From the NCBI RefSeq assembly GCF_041051975.1, contig NZ_CP163435.1, positions 4,402,001-4,466,000 on the forward strand: a stretch of DNA of 64,000 nt. The letters are read 5' to 3'. This DNA comes from Streptomyces sp. R21 (GTDB taxonomy: Bacteria > Actinomycetota > Actinomycetes > Streptomycetales > Streptomycetaceae). The position numbers were made by a program, and so were the translations under genes. Shown in pieces: positions 16,579 through 24,518 of the stretch. Below the pieces are notes generated by a model. The model did no database searches. It saw only the letters and a list, made by a program, of their open reading frames with translations, and had not been told where the DNA came from. Each line of letters starts with the position of its first letter. Positions within the stretch are counted from its first letter, which is position 1.

Positions 16579-19242
16579 CCGCGGGGCACACGGCAGCGAC
16601 AGCACCATCGTCAGACCTCCGCCAGGCGTGTCCTCCGGCGTCAACGTCCCGTCCATCGCCTCCGCCAGGCCCCGCGACAGGGCCAGTCCCAACCCCAGCC
16701 CCGTCGTGTTGTCCGTGTCGCCGAGGCGCTGGAACGGCTCGAAGAGGCGGTCGCGGTCGCCGGGCGGCAGGCCCGGCCCCCGGTCCACCACACGGAGTTC
16801 GACGCGGCCCGCGTGTGCGCTGGAGGTGAGCAGCACCCGCTGCCCGGCGGGGCTGTGCCGGGCGGCGTTGCCGACGAGGTTGGCGATGACGCGCTCCAGC
16901 AGGGGCGGGTCCGCGAGGACGGCAGGGGTCTCCTCCAGGTTGCGCACCTCGACCTCGGGGGTGTCCGCGAGCGCCGCCGGGAGGACCTCCTCCAGGGTGG
17001 TGGCACGCAGGTCGAGGGTGAGGGCGCCCGCCTGGAGGCGGCTGAGGTCGAGCAGGTTCTCCACGAGACGGCTCAGTCTCGCCATCGACTCGTCGGCGGT
17101 GGCGAGGAGTTCGTCCCGGTCCTCGGCGGAGAACTCCACGTCCCGGCTGCGCAGTGAGGTCACGGCGGCCCACCCGGCGGCCAGCGGCGTCCGCAGGTCG
17201 TGGCCGACCGCCCGCAGCAGCGCCGTACGCATGCGGTCGGCGGCCTTGACCGGTTCGACCTCGGCGGCGGCCTCCGCGAGCCGCGCCCGCTCGACGGCGG
17301 CCCCGACATGCGCGCCGAAGGCGGCGAGGACGCGGCGCTCGGAGGAGGGCAGGACACGGCCGCGCAGGACGAGGAAGGAGCCGGGTCCGGCGGGTACGAC
17401 GGTCACGGGGCCGTCGGCGCCGCCACCGGCGGGGGCTCCGGGCAGGTTCGCGCCGACCGGGCGTTCGAACAAGCCCGCACCGGCGGAGGACCCGGTGACA
17501 CCCGCACCGCCAGAGGCTCTCGTGGCACCCGCACCCGCGGGGTGTTCCGCACCGCTCGCGCCGCCGAGCCCCCTCACCGCACCCCCGCCCGTGACGCTTC
17601 CCCCGCCGCCGGTGCCGCCGCCTCCCGCATCCGGGACGCTCGTCACCAGCTCCGCCGACTCCATGCCGAACGTCTCGCGCGTGCGTTCCACCAGCGCGGG
17701 GAGCGTCGCGCCGCCCCGCACGATGGTGCCCGCCAGCGACGACATGGTCTCCGCCTCGGCGGTGGCGCGGGCAGAGCGCCTCGACAGCCGTAGCGAGCGG
17801 TCCACGACGGCCGCGACCGTGGCGGCGACGATCGCGAACACGACCAGCGCCAGCATGCTGTTGGTGTCGCCGAGCGTGAACTGCCCGATGGGCGGGATGA
17901 ACCAGTAGTTGAGCTGCAGCGACGCCGTGACGGAGGCGATCACCGCGGACGCGACCCCGCCGATGCAGGCCACGCCCACCACGGTCAGCAGATACAGCAG
18001 CGCCTCGCTGGTGAGGTTGAGCGTGCCGCGCGCACCGTCCAGCAGGAAGGTCAGCAGCACCGGCAGCACGAACCCGGCGACCGGGCCCGCGACCAGCCGC
18101 GTGGTCGGCAGCGTGCGGCGGCGCGAGGGCAGGAGCGTCCCGCGCCCGGCGCGCTCGTGCGTGACCATGTGGACGTCGATGTCCCCGGAGAGGGCGACCG
18201 CCGTATCGCCGGTGCCGCGCCCGCCGAGGAACCGTTCGACGCGGCTGCGGCGGCTGGTGCCCAGCACCAACTGGGTGGCGTTCTCGGCGCGGGCGAACTC
18301 CACCAGCGCTGTGGGCACGTCGTCGCCGATCACCGAGTGGTAGCTGCCGCCGAGGTTGTCGATGAGCCGCCGCTGCCGGGCCAGGGAGGCGTGCGAGGCA
18401 CCGGCGGCGAGCCCGTCGCTGCGGGTGACGTGCACGGCGAGCAGGTCGCCCCCGGCGGACCTGTCGGCGATACGGGCCGCCCGGCGGATCAGCGTGTCAC
18501 CCTCCGGGCCGCCGGTCAGGGCGACGACCACCCGCTCCCGGGTCTCCCACACCCCGTCGATGCCGTGGTCGCTGCGATACGACTGGAGCGCCTCGTCGAC
18601 CCGGTCCGCCACCCACAGCAGGGCGAGCTGGCGCAACGCGGTCAGGTTGCCGGGCCGGAAGTAGTTGGCGAGGGCCGCGTCGATCTTCTCGGGCGCGTAC
18701 ACGTTCCCGTGCGCCATACGGCGCCGCAGCCCTTCGGGAGGCATGTCGACGAGTTCGATCTGATCGGCCCGCCGTACGACCTCATCGGGCACCGTTTCGC
18801 GCTGCGGCACCTTGGTGATCTTCTCGACGACGTCGTTGAGGGACTCCAGGTGCTGGATGTTGAGCGCGGTGATGACGTCGACACCGGCGGCGAGCAGCCG
18901 CTCGATGTCCTGCCAGCGCTTCGGGTTGCGGCCCCCGCCGGGCACATTGCTGTGCGCGAACTCGTCGACGATCGCGACCTGCGGGCGCCGCGCGAGCACC
19001 GCCGCGAGGTCCATCTCCGTGAAGTCGCCGCCGCGGTAGGCGCACGGCACCCGCTCGACGACCTCCAGGCCGTCGAGCATCGCCTCGGTGTGCGGCCGGC
19101 CGTGGCACTCCACGAACCCGACCACCACATCGGCGCCGCGCGCCGCCCTGCGCCGTCCCTCGTCGAGCATCCGGTAGGTCTTCCCGACCCCCGGCGCGGC
19201 CCCGAGGTAGACCTTCAGCCGTCCAGGCCGTACGTCGTTCAT
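16564..19242 (-). CDS. second KdpD-family sensor kinase without adjacent regulator
   Basis: This 892-aa protein starts at ATG 19242 (MNDVRPGRLK). It has the KdpD domain with Walker A GAAPGVGKT (14-22) and VDEFAHSN, a USP-like domain at about 235-365, four DUF4118 helices (about 385-485), and HisKA box GHDLRTPL with His681. The HATPase carries D-R-G-P-G-L-P-P and the G-L-G-L-G-L-A box. Residues about 538-615 of the GAF region are a Gly/Ala-rich insert absent from the kdpD copy at 3540. No response regulator is adjacent, so it may signal to KdpE. An upstream in-frame extension to 19428 would run through the operator region and is less likely. Confidence 0.92.
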   Translation of the reverse strand: MNDVRPGRLKVYLGAAPGVGKTYRMLDEGRRRAARGADVVVGFVECHGRPHTEAMLDGLEVVERVPCAYRGGDFTEMDLAAVLARRPQVAIVDEFAHSNVPGGGRNPKRWQDIERLLAAGVDVITALNIQHLESLNDVVEKITKVPQRETVPDEVVRRADQIELVDMPPEGLRRRMAHGNVYAPEKIDAALANYFRPGNLTALRQLALLWVADRVDEALQSYRSDHGIDGVWETRERVVVALTGGPEGDTLIRRAARIADRSAGGDLLAVHVTRSDGLAAGASHASLARQRRLIDNLGGSYHSVIGDDVPTALVEFARAENATQLVLGTSRRSRVERFLGGRGTGDTAVALSGDIDVHMVTHERAGRGTLLPSRRRTLPTTRLVAGPVAGFVLPVLLTFLLDGARGTLNLTSEALLYLLTVVGVACIGGVASAVIASVTASLQLNYWFIPPIGQFTLGDTNSMLALVVFAIVAATVAAVVDRSLRLSRRSARATAEAETMSSLAGTIVRGGATLPALVERTRETFGMESAELVTSVPDAGGGGTGGGGSVTGGGAVRGLGGASGAEHPAGAGATRASGGAGVTGSSAGAGLFERPVGANLPGAPAGGGADGPVTVVPAGPGSFLVLRGRVLPSSERRVLAAFGAHVGAAVERARLAEAAAEVEPVKAADRMRTALLRAVGHDLRTPLAAGWAAVTSLRSRDVEFSAEDRDELLATADESMARLSRLVENLLDLSRLQAGALTLDLRATTLEEVLPAALADTPEVEVRNLEETPAVLADPPLLERVIANLVGNAARHSPAGQRVLLTSSAHAGRVELRVVDRGPGLPPGDRDRLFEPFQRLGDTDNTTGLGLGLALSRGLAEAMDGTLTPEDTPGGGLTMVLSLPCAPRSALA

Positions 19243-19283
19243 CCCGGCCAGCCAACTCCTCCCCGGGCCCTCCCGCAGGGATC

Positions 19284-19332
19284 TTGACAACTTCCTGGCA
19301 CCTCTCACCAGGACGTTGACACTGCCTTGACG
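19284..19332 (+). promoter_or_regulatory. 11-bp tandem site (TTGACA..TTGAC / TTGACG) between kdpD-like and antiporter genes
   Basis: TTGAC starts at 19316 and TTGACG at 19327, 11 bp apart, with a further TTGACA at 19284 about three helical turns upstream. It lies between the divergent kdpD-like and antiporter genes and could serve both. Confidence 0.65.
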
Positions 19333-19345
19333 GGCCCGGGGCCGA

Positions 19346-19443
19346 TAGGGTGAAAGCGGTGTGCCGGGAAGTCTGGTCGGCGAGGAGCCCCACGGGGCTC
19401 GCGAGGGAACCAACGGGGTTCCCTTCATGGCCGAGGGGACGGC
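19346..19443 (+). promoter_or_regulatory. hairpin-rich 5' leader of the Na+/H+ antiporter gene (candidate cis-regulatory RNA)
   Basis: After a -10-like TAGGGT (19346-19351) comes a roughly 90-nt leader with four hairpins. They are GCCG/CGGC around GGAAGTCTGG (19363-19381), GAGCCC/GGGCTC (19385-19400), GGGAACC/GGTTCCC (19405-19423) and GCCG/CGGC (19430-19443). The last holds the ribosome site GAGGGGA in its loop and ends directly at the ATG. The segment GTGCCGGGAAGTCTGGTCGG looks familiar from leaders of other actinobacterial cation antiporters, but that is memory and unverified. A ligand-responsive leader is a reasonable hypothesis. Confidence 0.55.
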
Positions 19444-21012
19444 ATGCGCAGCGTAGGAACGGTCCTGGCTCTCGTCGTACTCGCCACCCTGGTGGCGACG
19501 TTCGCCCGCCGCTGGCGCATCCCCGCACCCTCCCTCCTCGTGGTCGCGGGCCTCGCCGTCGCCCTGTTGCCCGGCACCCCTCAGATCGAGATCAGCCCCG
19601 AGATCATCGGGCTCGTCGTGCTGCCTCCCCTCCTCTACGCGAGCGCCGAGGAACTGTCCTGGCGCGAGCTGCGCGCGGTGTGGAAGCCGGTCGGGGTGCT
19701 GTCGATCGGGCTGGTGCTGGCCTCGGCGGCGGCGGTCGCCGCGGTGGCCACGCTGGTCTCGCCGCTGTCGTGGCAGATGGCGTTCGTGCTGGGCGCGGTG
19801 CTCGCCAGCACCGACCCGGTGGCGGTCACCGCGCTCGGCCGACGCCTCGCGCTGCCGCCCAAGGTGCAGGTCCTGGTCCAGGCCGAGAGCCTCTTCAACG
19901 ACGCGACCTCACTCGTCCTGTTCCGGGTGGCGGCGAGTGTCGCCGTCGCGTCCGCCGCCGCGAACTGGGGTGCCGCGGGCGGCGAGTTCGTGATCCTGGC
20001 GGGCGGCGGCACCGTCATCGGCGCCGCGGTCGCCGGGGTCGTCGCGCTCATCCGACGGCGCACCGAGGACCCGGTCCTGGAGACGGTGATCGCCCTCGTC
20101 ACCCCGTACGCCGCCTACGTCCTGGCCGAGGCCGCCCACACCTCCGGCGTCACCTCCGTGGTCGTCGCCGGAGTCGTCCTCGGCGGGCGCGGCGACCGGC
20201 TCACCAACGCCCGCATCCGCCTCCAACTGCACGCCGTCTACGGCACGGTGGTGTTCCTGCTGGAGAGCGTGGTGTTCTCCCTCATCGGTCTCGCCCTGCC
20301 GGCCCAGGTCCGGGCGCTGTCCGACGGCGACCGCGCCTGGCCGCTGTACGCGCTCGCCGTGGCGGCCACCCTCATCGCCGTACGGCTGCTGTGGCTGGCC
20401 CCGCTGTCGGCGGTGGTCCAGCGCAAGGGCGGCATCCACCGCATGAACTGGCGGGTGCCGCTCGTCCTGACCTGGGCGGGCACCCGGGGCGTGGTCCCGC
20501 TGGCGGCCGCGCTGTCGATACCCGAGACCCTCACGCAACGCCCGCTGGTCCTGGTCCTCACCACCTCCGTCGTGGTCACCACCCTGGTCGTCCAGGGCTT
20601 CACGCTCGCGTCGGTCGTCCGCCGCTCCGGCATCGCCCTGGAGCCCGATCACACCGAGCGCGAGGAGGCCGCGGCCCGCTGCAGCCTGGCGAACGCGGGC
20701 CTCGGCCGCCTGGAGGAGATGTCCGAGCTGGAGGCCGTACCGGACGTCGTCCTCGACCGCCTGCGCCGCGGCCTCCAGGCCCGCCTCGACCACGCCCGCG
20801 ACCGCCTCGCCGAGAGCACCGGCGACAGCGACGACGGCGCGGCCCCCGTCGAGTCCGCCGACCTCGTCTACCGCCAGCTCCGCCGCGACCTCATCGCCGT
20901 GGAGGCCGCCGAACTCCAGCGCCTCTACGACGACCACACCATCAGCGACACCACCCGCCGACGCCTCCAGCGCTCGCTGGACCTGGAGGACGCGCGCCTG
21001 TCGGACGTATGA
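19444..21012 (+). CDS. CPA1-family Na+(K+)/H+ antiporter
   Basis: This 522-aa protein has about 12 transmembrane helices and CPA1 signatures: ASTDPVAVTALGR and ESLFNDATSLVLF carry the acidic and Asn-Asp residues of the ion site, and TWAGTRGVVPLAAALSIPE follows later. A soluble C-terminal tail of about 120 residues is rich in charged helix. It exchanges cytoplasmic Na+ or K+ for protons. The ATG at 19444 sits directly behind a structured leader, and a tandem operator site lies upstream, so both transcriptional and leader control are likely. In context it would balance the K+ importers of this block. Confidence 0.9.
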   Translation: MRSVGTVLALVVLATLVATFARRWRIPAPSLLVVAGLAVALLPGTPQIEISPEIIGLVVLPPLLYASAEELSWRELRAVWKPVGVLSIGLVLASAAAVAAVATLVSPLSWQMAFVLGAVLASTDPVAVTALGRRLALPPKVQVLVQAESLFNDATSLVLFRVAASVAVASAAANWGAAGGEFVILAGGGTVIGAAVAGVVALIRRRTEDPVLETVIALVTPYAAYVLAEAAHTSGVTSVVVAGVVLGGRGDRLTNARIRLQLHAVYGTVVFLLESVVFSLIGLALPAQVRALSDGDRAWPLYALAVAATLIAVRLLWLAPLSAVVQRKGGIHRMNWRVPLVLTWAGTRGVVPLAAALSIPETLTQRPLVLVLTTSVVVTTLVVQGFTLASVVRRSGIALEPDHTEREEAAARCSLANAGLGRLEEMSELEAVPDVVLDRLRRGLQARLDHARDRLAESTGDSDDGAAPVESADLVYRQLRRDLIAVEAAELQRLYDDHTISDTTRRRLQRSLDLEDARLSDV

Positions 21013-21099
21013 CCCACGGCTGCGGGACCCGGGTTTGAGTACGTCGCCTGAGTAGGAACACGCTGCCCGCGCGGACCCGCGACGGCTTTGATCGACATC

Positions 21100-21771
21100 A
21101 TGCAGACGACGCCGCTCCTCCCGGCCCCCGGGCCCGCCGAGGCCCCGAAGAAGGAACGCCTCTTCAGCCGAGGCCAGATCGTGGGCATCGCCGCGAGCCT
21201 CGCCTGTGTGGTGCTGCTGGCCCTGGCGGCCGCGGGCTGCCAGGCGTTCGAGGGCGGCCGGGTCCGCTCGACCGACGAGTTCCGGGCCTACGTACAGGAC
21301 ACGACGCAGACCGGCGCGGACGTCTACTACGAGCTGACGCCGACCCCCACGGGCGCGCCGTACGCCGAGAAGCAGGGCAGTTCGTCCTGCGTAGACGACT
21401 TCGGATTCGACGACGGTGACGTCACCCGCGACCAGCCGATCTTCACCTGGGATCTGAAGTTCGCTAGCACCGACGACTACCGCACCGCGCTGAAGTCCCT
21501 CAAGGCCGTCTGGAAGAAGCAGGGCCACCAGGTCAAGGACCTGCCGCCCGCCGCCCCCGGCGAGGCCGGCCACGGCCTCCCCGGCATCACCACCACCCTC
21601 GATGACGACATCGAGGTCACCGTCCACCCCGGCTACTACACCGGCAAGCCCGAACTCCGGGTGGAGGGCGCGTGCACCCGGTACACGGACGAGTACGGCG
21701 ACGAGTACGACTACATGTACGACGACAACGGGGACGGCACCGTGGACGACTTGGAGAAGCCGGACTACTGA
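21100..21771 (+). CDS. membrane-anchored or lipoprotein of unknown function with EF-hand loop
   Basis: This 223-aa protein from ATG 21100 (MQTTPLLPAPG) has a Pro/Ala-rich N-terminus, one hydrophobic segment ending AALAAAGCQ that could be a weak lipobox, and an extracytoplasmic domain. Near the C-terminus DDNGDGTVDDLE fits the 12-residue EF-hand calcium loop (D-x-N-x-D-G-x-V-x-x-x-E), preceded by acidic, Tyr-rich YGDEYDYMYD. An ATG at 21088 is an alternative start. It lies downstream of the antiporter and may be co-transcribed. I do not recognise the family. Confidence 0.7.
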   Translation: MQTTPLLPAPGPAEAPKKERLFSRGQIVGIAASLACVVLLALAAAGCQAFEGGRVRSTDEFRAYVQDTTQTGADVYYELTPTPTGAPYAEKQGSSSCVDDFGFDDGDVTRDQPIFTWDLKFASTDDYRTALKSLKAVWKKQGHQVKDLPPAAPGEAGHGLPGITTTLDDDIEVTVHPGYYTGKPELRVEGACTRYTDEYGDEYDYMYDDNGDGTVDDLEKPDY

Positions 21772-21789
21772 GCCGCCTGACCAATCGGT

Positions 21790-23361
21790 TCAGCGGAACT
21801 CGGCCAGCCGCGGCCGCAGTCCCACCACCGTCAGGGCACCCGCGGCGAGCAGCAGACCGACACCCCACGGCAGCAGGCCGGTCACCTCGGAGCGGCCGGC
21901 GGCGACCGACGCCGTGAAGTGGTGGCGGTTGATGTCGGTCAGCTCGTCCAGGGCGGCCATGTACGCGCCGAAGTGCGCGTTGGACGTGCCCGGTTCCCAG
22001 CCCATGCAGAACGCGACGGCCTCCCGCTCCTTGCCCTGCGCGACGAGCGCCCGGATCTTCCGGTCGTCGCGCTGGTAGACGGCGTACGCCTCGACGGTCT
22101 TCTCGGCCGCGGCACGCTCCCCGGCGAAGGTGATGTTGTCGAGCTCGCGCCGGTACTCGCCGGTGAACTGCGGATGCGCCTGGTCGCCGCGGTACGCCTG
22201 CCAGGTCCGGTCGAGACCGGCGTCGTACGTCGCCAGGGTCGCGCCCCTGATGCCGTACAGCTTCTGCGACTTGTCGAGGAACGTCTTCGCGTACTGCTCG
22301 CGTCGGTCCGGGTCGAGGAGGTAGCGGCTCTCGTCGGCGTTCGCGTCGTAGGCGGTGGCGCGGGCGCGGGAGAGGGCGACGACGGAGTCGAAGGCGTCCC
22401 GGCGGGCGCCGCGCAGGTGCCCGGCGGAGGCGGACAGGAACTGGGCGCCGAGGAGGACCGCGAGCAGGGTGCACACGGTGGCGGCCAGCACCCCCGGGTT
22501 GAGGACGCGGTGGAAGCGGCGGGCCAAGTACCACTGGAGGGCGCCGAGTACGGCGAGGAGACAGACGCCGAGCGCCACGACGGCGGCGAGTTGACCGGAG
22601 AGGGCCGAACGGGCCCGGTCGTACGTGGAGTTGAAGGCGTCATTGTTGGAGTCCACCAACTGGCGCGCGTTGGGCAGGAGTTCGATCTGCAGCAGGTCGG
22701 TCGCCATGCGGTAGTCGACGAGCGCGGCAAGCTTGCCGCCGGGGCGGCCGTCGTTCTCCAGGGCGCGCCCTATCAGCTCCTGGTACTGGGCGAAGTAGTC
22801 GGTGAGGGACTCCACCGTCTTTTCGTCGTCCCTGTCCCCCTGCGCGGCGACGGCGAGGGTGCGCAGGTCATGGCCGATGTCCTTGCGCGCATCGTCGTAG
22901 AAGCCGACGGCCTTGTCGTACGGCGTCGCCAGGCGCCCCTTGCCCGCGTTGCCGCTGGACAGCAGCATGTTGGCGGCCTGCGCGTCCATGTCGTTGAGGG
23001 CGAGGTCGAGGTCGGCCGCGCTGGTGGTGCGCGGGGCGTCGCGGCCCGCGACCGTGCCCCAGGTGCCGGAGGCGCCGAGCCCGGCGAGCGCGAGCAGCAG
23101 GGCGAGGGCGGCCGACAGGACGAGGACGGCGGCGCGCAGGAGGCGCAGGCGTCCGGGCAGCGTGGACCAGAACCTTCGGTGCAGTGCGGCGGCCGCCTCG
23201 CGGTGGATACGGCGGCGGGGGTGCGGGCCGTCCGGCCGCGACCCCCCTCGTGGCCGCGGGCCGGACCCGCCCCCGGGCGGGGTGACCCGTCCAGGCTGTG
23301 ACTGTGCGACAGTTCTGGCCCCCGCCTCAGAACCGCGCTCGGTTCCGGCCGTGAGTGTCAC
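21790..23361 (-). CDS. four-helix membrane sensor-like protein (GlnX-like)
   Basis: This 523-aa protein starts GTG 23361 with GGAGGG just upstream. After a Pro/Gly/Arg-rich cytoplasmic start there are four TM helices (AAVLVLSAALALLLALAGL; the helix containing AAVVALGVCLLAVLG; AATVCTLLAVLLGAQFL; PWGVGLLLAAGALTVVG). They frame two helical extracytoplasmic domains of the four-helix-bundle type seen in chemoreceptor-like sensors. The layout is that of GlnX proteins, which usually sit with glnH and pknG, but those genes are not here. It lies in the cation block and converges on the EF-hand gene. Confidence 0.7.
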   Translation of the reverse strand: MTLTAGTERGSEAGARTVAQSQPGRVTPPGGGSGPRPRGGSRPDGPHPRRRIHREAAAALHRRFWSTLPGRLRLLRAAVLVLSAALALLLALAGLGASGTWGTVAGRDAPRTTSAADLDLALNDMDAQAANMLLSSGNAGKGRLATPYDKAVGFYDDARKDIGHDLRTLAVAAQGDRDDEKTVESLTDYFAQYQELIGRALENDGRPGGKLAALVDYRMATDLLQIELLPNARQLVDSNNDAFNSTYDRARSALSGQLAAVVALGVCLLAVLGALQWYLARRFHRVLNPGVLAATVCTLLAVLLGAQFLSASAGHLRGARRDAFDSVVALSRARATAYDANADESRYLLDPDRREQYAKTFLDKSQKLYGIRGATLATYDAGLDRTWQAYRGDQAHPQFTGEYRRELDNITFAGERAAAEKTVEAYAVYQRDDRKIRALVAQGKEREAVAFCMGWEPGTSNAHFGAYMAALDELTDINRHHFTASVAAGRSEVTGLLPWGVGLLLAAGALTVVGLRPRLAEFR

Positions 23362-23446
23362 GAGCCCTCCAACGTCACGCCACGGACGGTCGCCCGTCCC
23401 CCGTGCCGCTCAGTCTGCGACCGGTTTCGGCCACCGACGCCGCCCG

Positions 23447-23495
23447 TTGACGCGCCCCTGACGCCTTCTCGGCTTCTCTTGACGGCGGCTTGACG
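23447..23495 (+). promoter_or_regulatory. double 11-bp tandem site (four YTGACG half-sites)
   Basis: Half-sites start at 23447 (TTGACG), 23458 (CTGACG), 23479 (TTGACG) and 23490 (TTGACG). The spacings are 11, 21 and 11 bp, so all four fall close to the same helix face. This is the densest example of the tandem motif in the window. It lies upstream of the GlnX-like gene (minus strand) and of the decayed SDR locus (plus strand). Confidence 0.7.
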
Positions 23496-23766
23496 CCCGC
23501 GGCGGGCGGGCCGTAAGAAAGCCGCAAATACCCGGCTGTACTGGCAGGTTCGGGCATCCGCCGGGGCTAGATTTCTGGTCGGCCGCCGGAGAGGCCGCGG
23601 ACGTCAGTGGCATGACGGCTTCCCTCCCCGGAAGCACCCGCGAAGACGCCCTCGGAAGCAACCTCATCGCCTTCCGAGGGCGCCTTGCGGACGGGCTCTC
23701 CGGTGCGGCCGAGCACGCGGCGGCGGCGCCTTGCGTCGTCGTACCGCCGCCGACGTCCGTGCGCAG

Positions 23767-23800
23767 CTCTGCGGGGGCCGGGGCCCCGGCCCCCGCAGAG
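23767..23800. repeat. 34-bp perfect palindrome
   Basis: The arms CTCTGCGGGGGCCGGGG and its exact complement meet without a loop. It stands precisely at the edge of the recognisable SDR remnant and may mark the deletion point or act as a terminator. Confidence 0.75.
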
Positions 23801-23811
23801 CCCGGCGGCGG

Positions 23812-24150
23812 AACGACCCCAACCGCGCCCGCCGCTACTCCCGGCTCGCCGCCTACGCCCAGTCGCAGCTCGCCCTCACCGTCTTCGCCGCCGACCCGCG
23901 CGTCGCCGCCGTCTCCGTCCACCCGGGCGTGTGCGCCACGGCACTGCTCCCGCTCTACGCGCACGAGGGCGTGACCCCTGCCGAGGGCGCCGCCCATGTG
24001 GTCCGGCTCTGCGACCCAGAGGTCGAGATCGTCAACGGCGCGTACTACGACCGCGCCGAGCGCGTCGACCCGGCGCCCGCGGCCACCGAGGAGCGCACCG
24101 TCAAGCGCCTGAGCAAGCTCGCCGACCTCCTCGTCGGCCGCCCCGCCTGA
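23812..24150 (+). pseudogene. remnant of a short-chain dehydrogenase (C-terminal half only)
   Basis: The last 112 codons encode a recognisable SDR C-terminal half: NDPNRARRYSRLAAYAQSQL, then VAAVSVHPGV and EGAAHVVRLCDPEVEIVNG. The Rossmann half with TGxxxGxG is missing. The catalytic Y-x-x-x-K reads Y-A-Q-S-Q, so the essential lysine is lost. The 5' boundary abuts the 34-bp palindrome. It is treated as a pseudogene; the reading frame is still open to TGA at 24150. Confidence 0.75.
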
Positions 24151-24180
24151 CCATCCGTTCACGTGAAGGAGTTGCCGTAC

Positions 24181-24258
24181 GTGTCCAAGCGCGCCCGTAA
24201 GAAGAAGGCCCGCCGAAAGAAGAAGGCCAACCACGGCCGCAAGGCGGGGCAGAGCTGA
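24181..24258 (+). CDS. 50S ribosomal protein bL37 (25 aa)
   Basis: GTG 24181 opens a 25-residue, extremely basic peptide (SKRARKKKARRKKKANHGRK plus a short tail). It matches the actinobacterial ribosomal protein bL37 described in mycobacterial ribosomes, whose hallmark is K-R-G-R-K-...-K-A-N-H-G-K. A strong Shine-Dalgarno (GAAGGAG) lies 9 nt upstream and a 15-bp terminator hairpin follows at once. The N-x-P end typical of mycobacterial bL37 is replaced here by AGQS. It is easily missed by gene callers. Confidence 0.82.
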   Translation: MSKRARKKKARRKKKANHGRKAGQS

Positions 24259-24263
24259 CCGCT

Positions 24264-24300
24264 GCGGGCCTCCGCCCCGGGAGCAGGGGCGGAGGCCCGC
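24264..24300 (+). terminator. terminator after bL37
   Basis: A 15-bp perfect stem (GCGGGCCTCCGCCCC with its complement) encloses a 7-nt loop, 5 nt beyond the bL37 stop. No T-run follows, as is usual in this genus. Confidence 0.8.
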
Positions 24301-24391
24301 CGGCCGGTACGAGAAGGCGGGCGAAAGGTCGGAAAGGGTCCGAAAACCAAGAGGGGACGAAGGCCCGCCACAGGCGCCCGCCCCGCCGGTC

Positions 24392-24408
24392 TTAACGGAA
24401 GCTTGACG
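24392..24408 (+). promoter_or_regulatory. 11-bp tandem site (TTAACG / TTGACG) upstream of APC permease
   Basis: TTAACG starts at 24392 and TTGACG at 24403, 11 bp apart. A -10-like TACGCT lies at 24451-24456, so the site is centred about 63 bp before the likely transcription start, close to its position at the KimA-like promoter (14459). Confidence 0.65.
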
Positions 24409-24518
24409 CGATCGGCCCCTCATCCAGAGGCCCTCGGATCACTCTCTGCATACGCTGGTTCCGCCGTCGCCCGATGGCCGGAACCGTTCGCATAGCCGTA
24501 CGTTTGGAGAGCCCGTCG

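Larger units (their letters stand above)
23362..23811. other. 450-nt gap without a convincing gene: operators, hairpins, palindrome
   Basis: This stretch holds the tandem operator array (23447-23495) and a -10-like TAGATT at 23568-23573. It also holds a perfect 12-bp inverted repeat with a 12-nt loop (CGCCCTCGGAAG 23647-23658 with CTTCCGAGGGCG 23671-23682) and a 34-bp perfect palindrome (23767-23800). A frame opening at ATG 23612 has normal-looking residues only for its first 30 codons, then becomes low-complexity. I do not call it a gene. Confidence 0.6.

Noticed and set aside
23612..23971. 120-codon plus-strand frame opening at ATG 23612
   Set aside because: After about 30 codons it runs through a perfect palindrome into Ser/Pro/Arg low-complexity sequence, out of frame with the recognisable SDR remnant.
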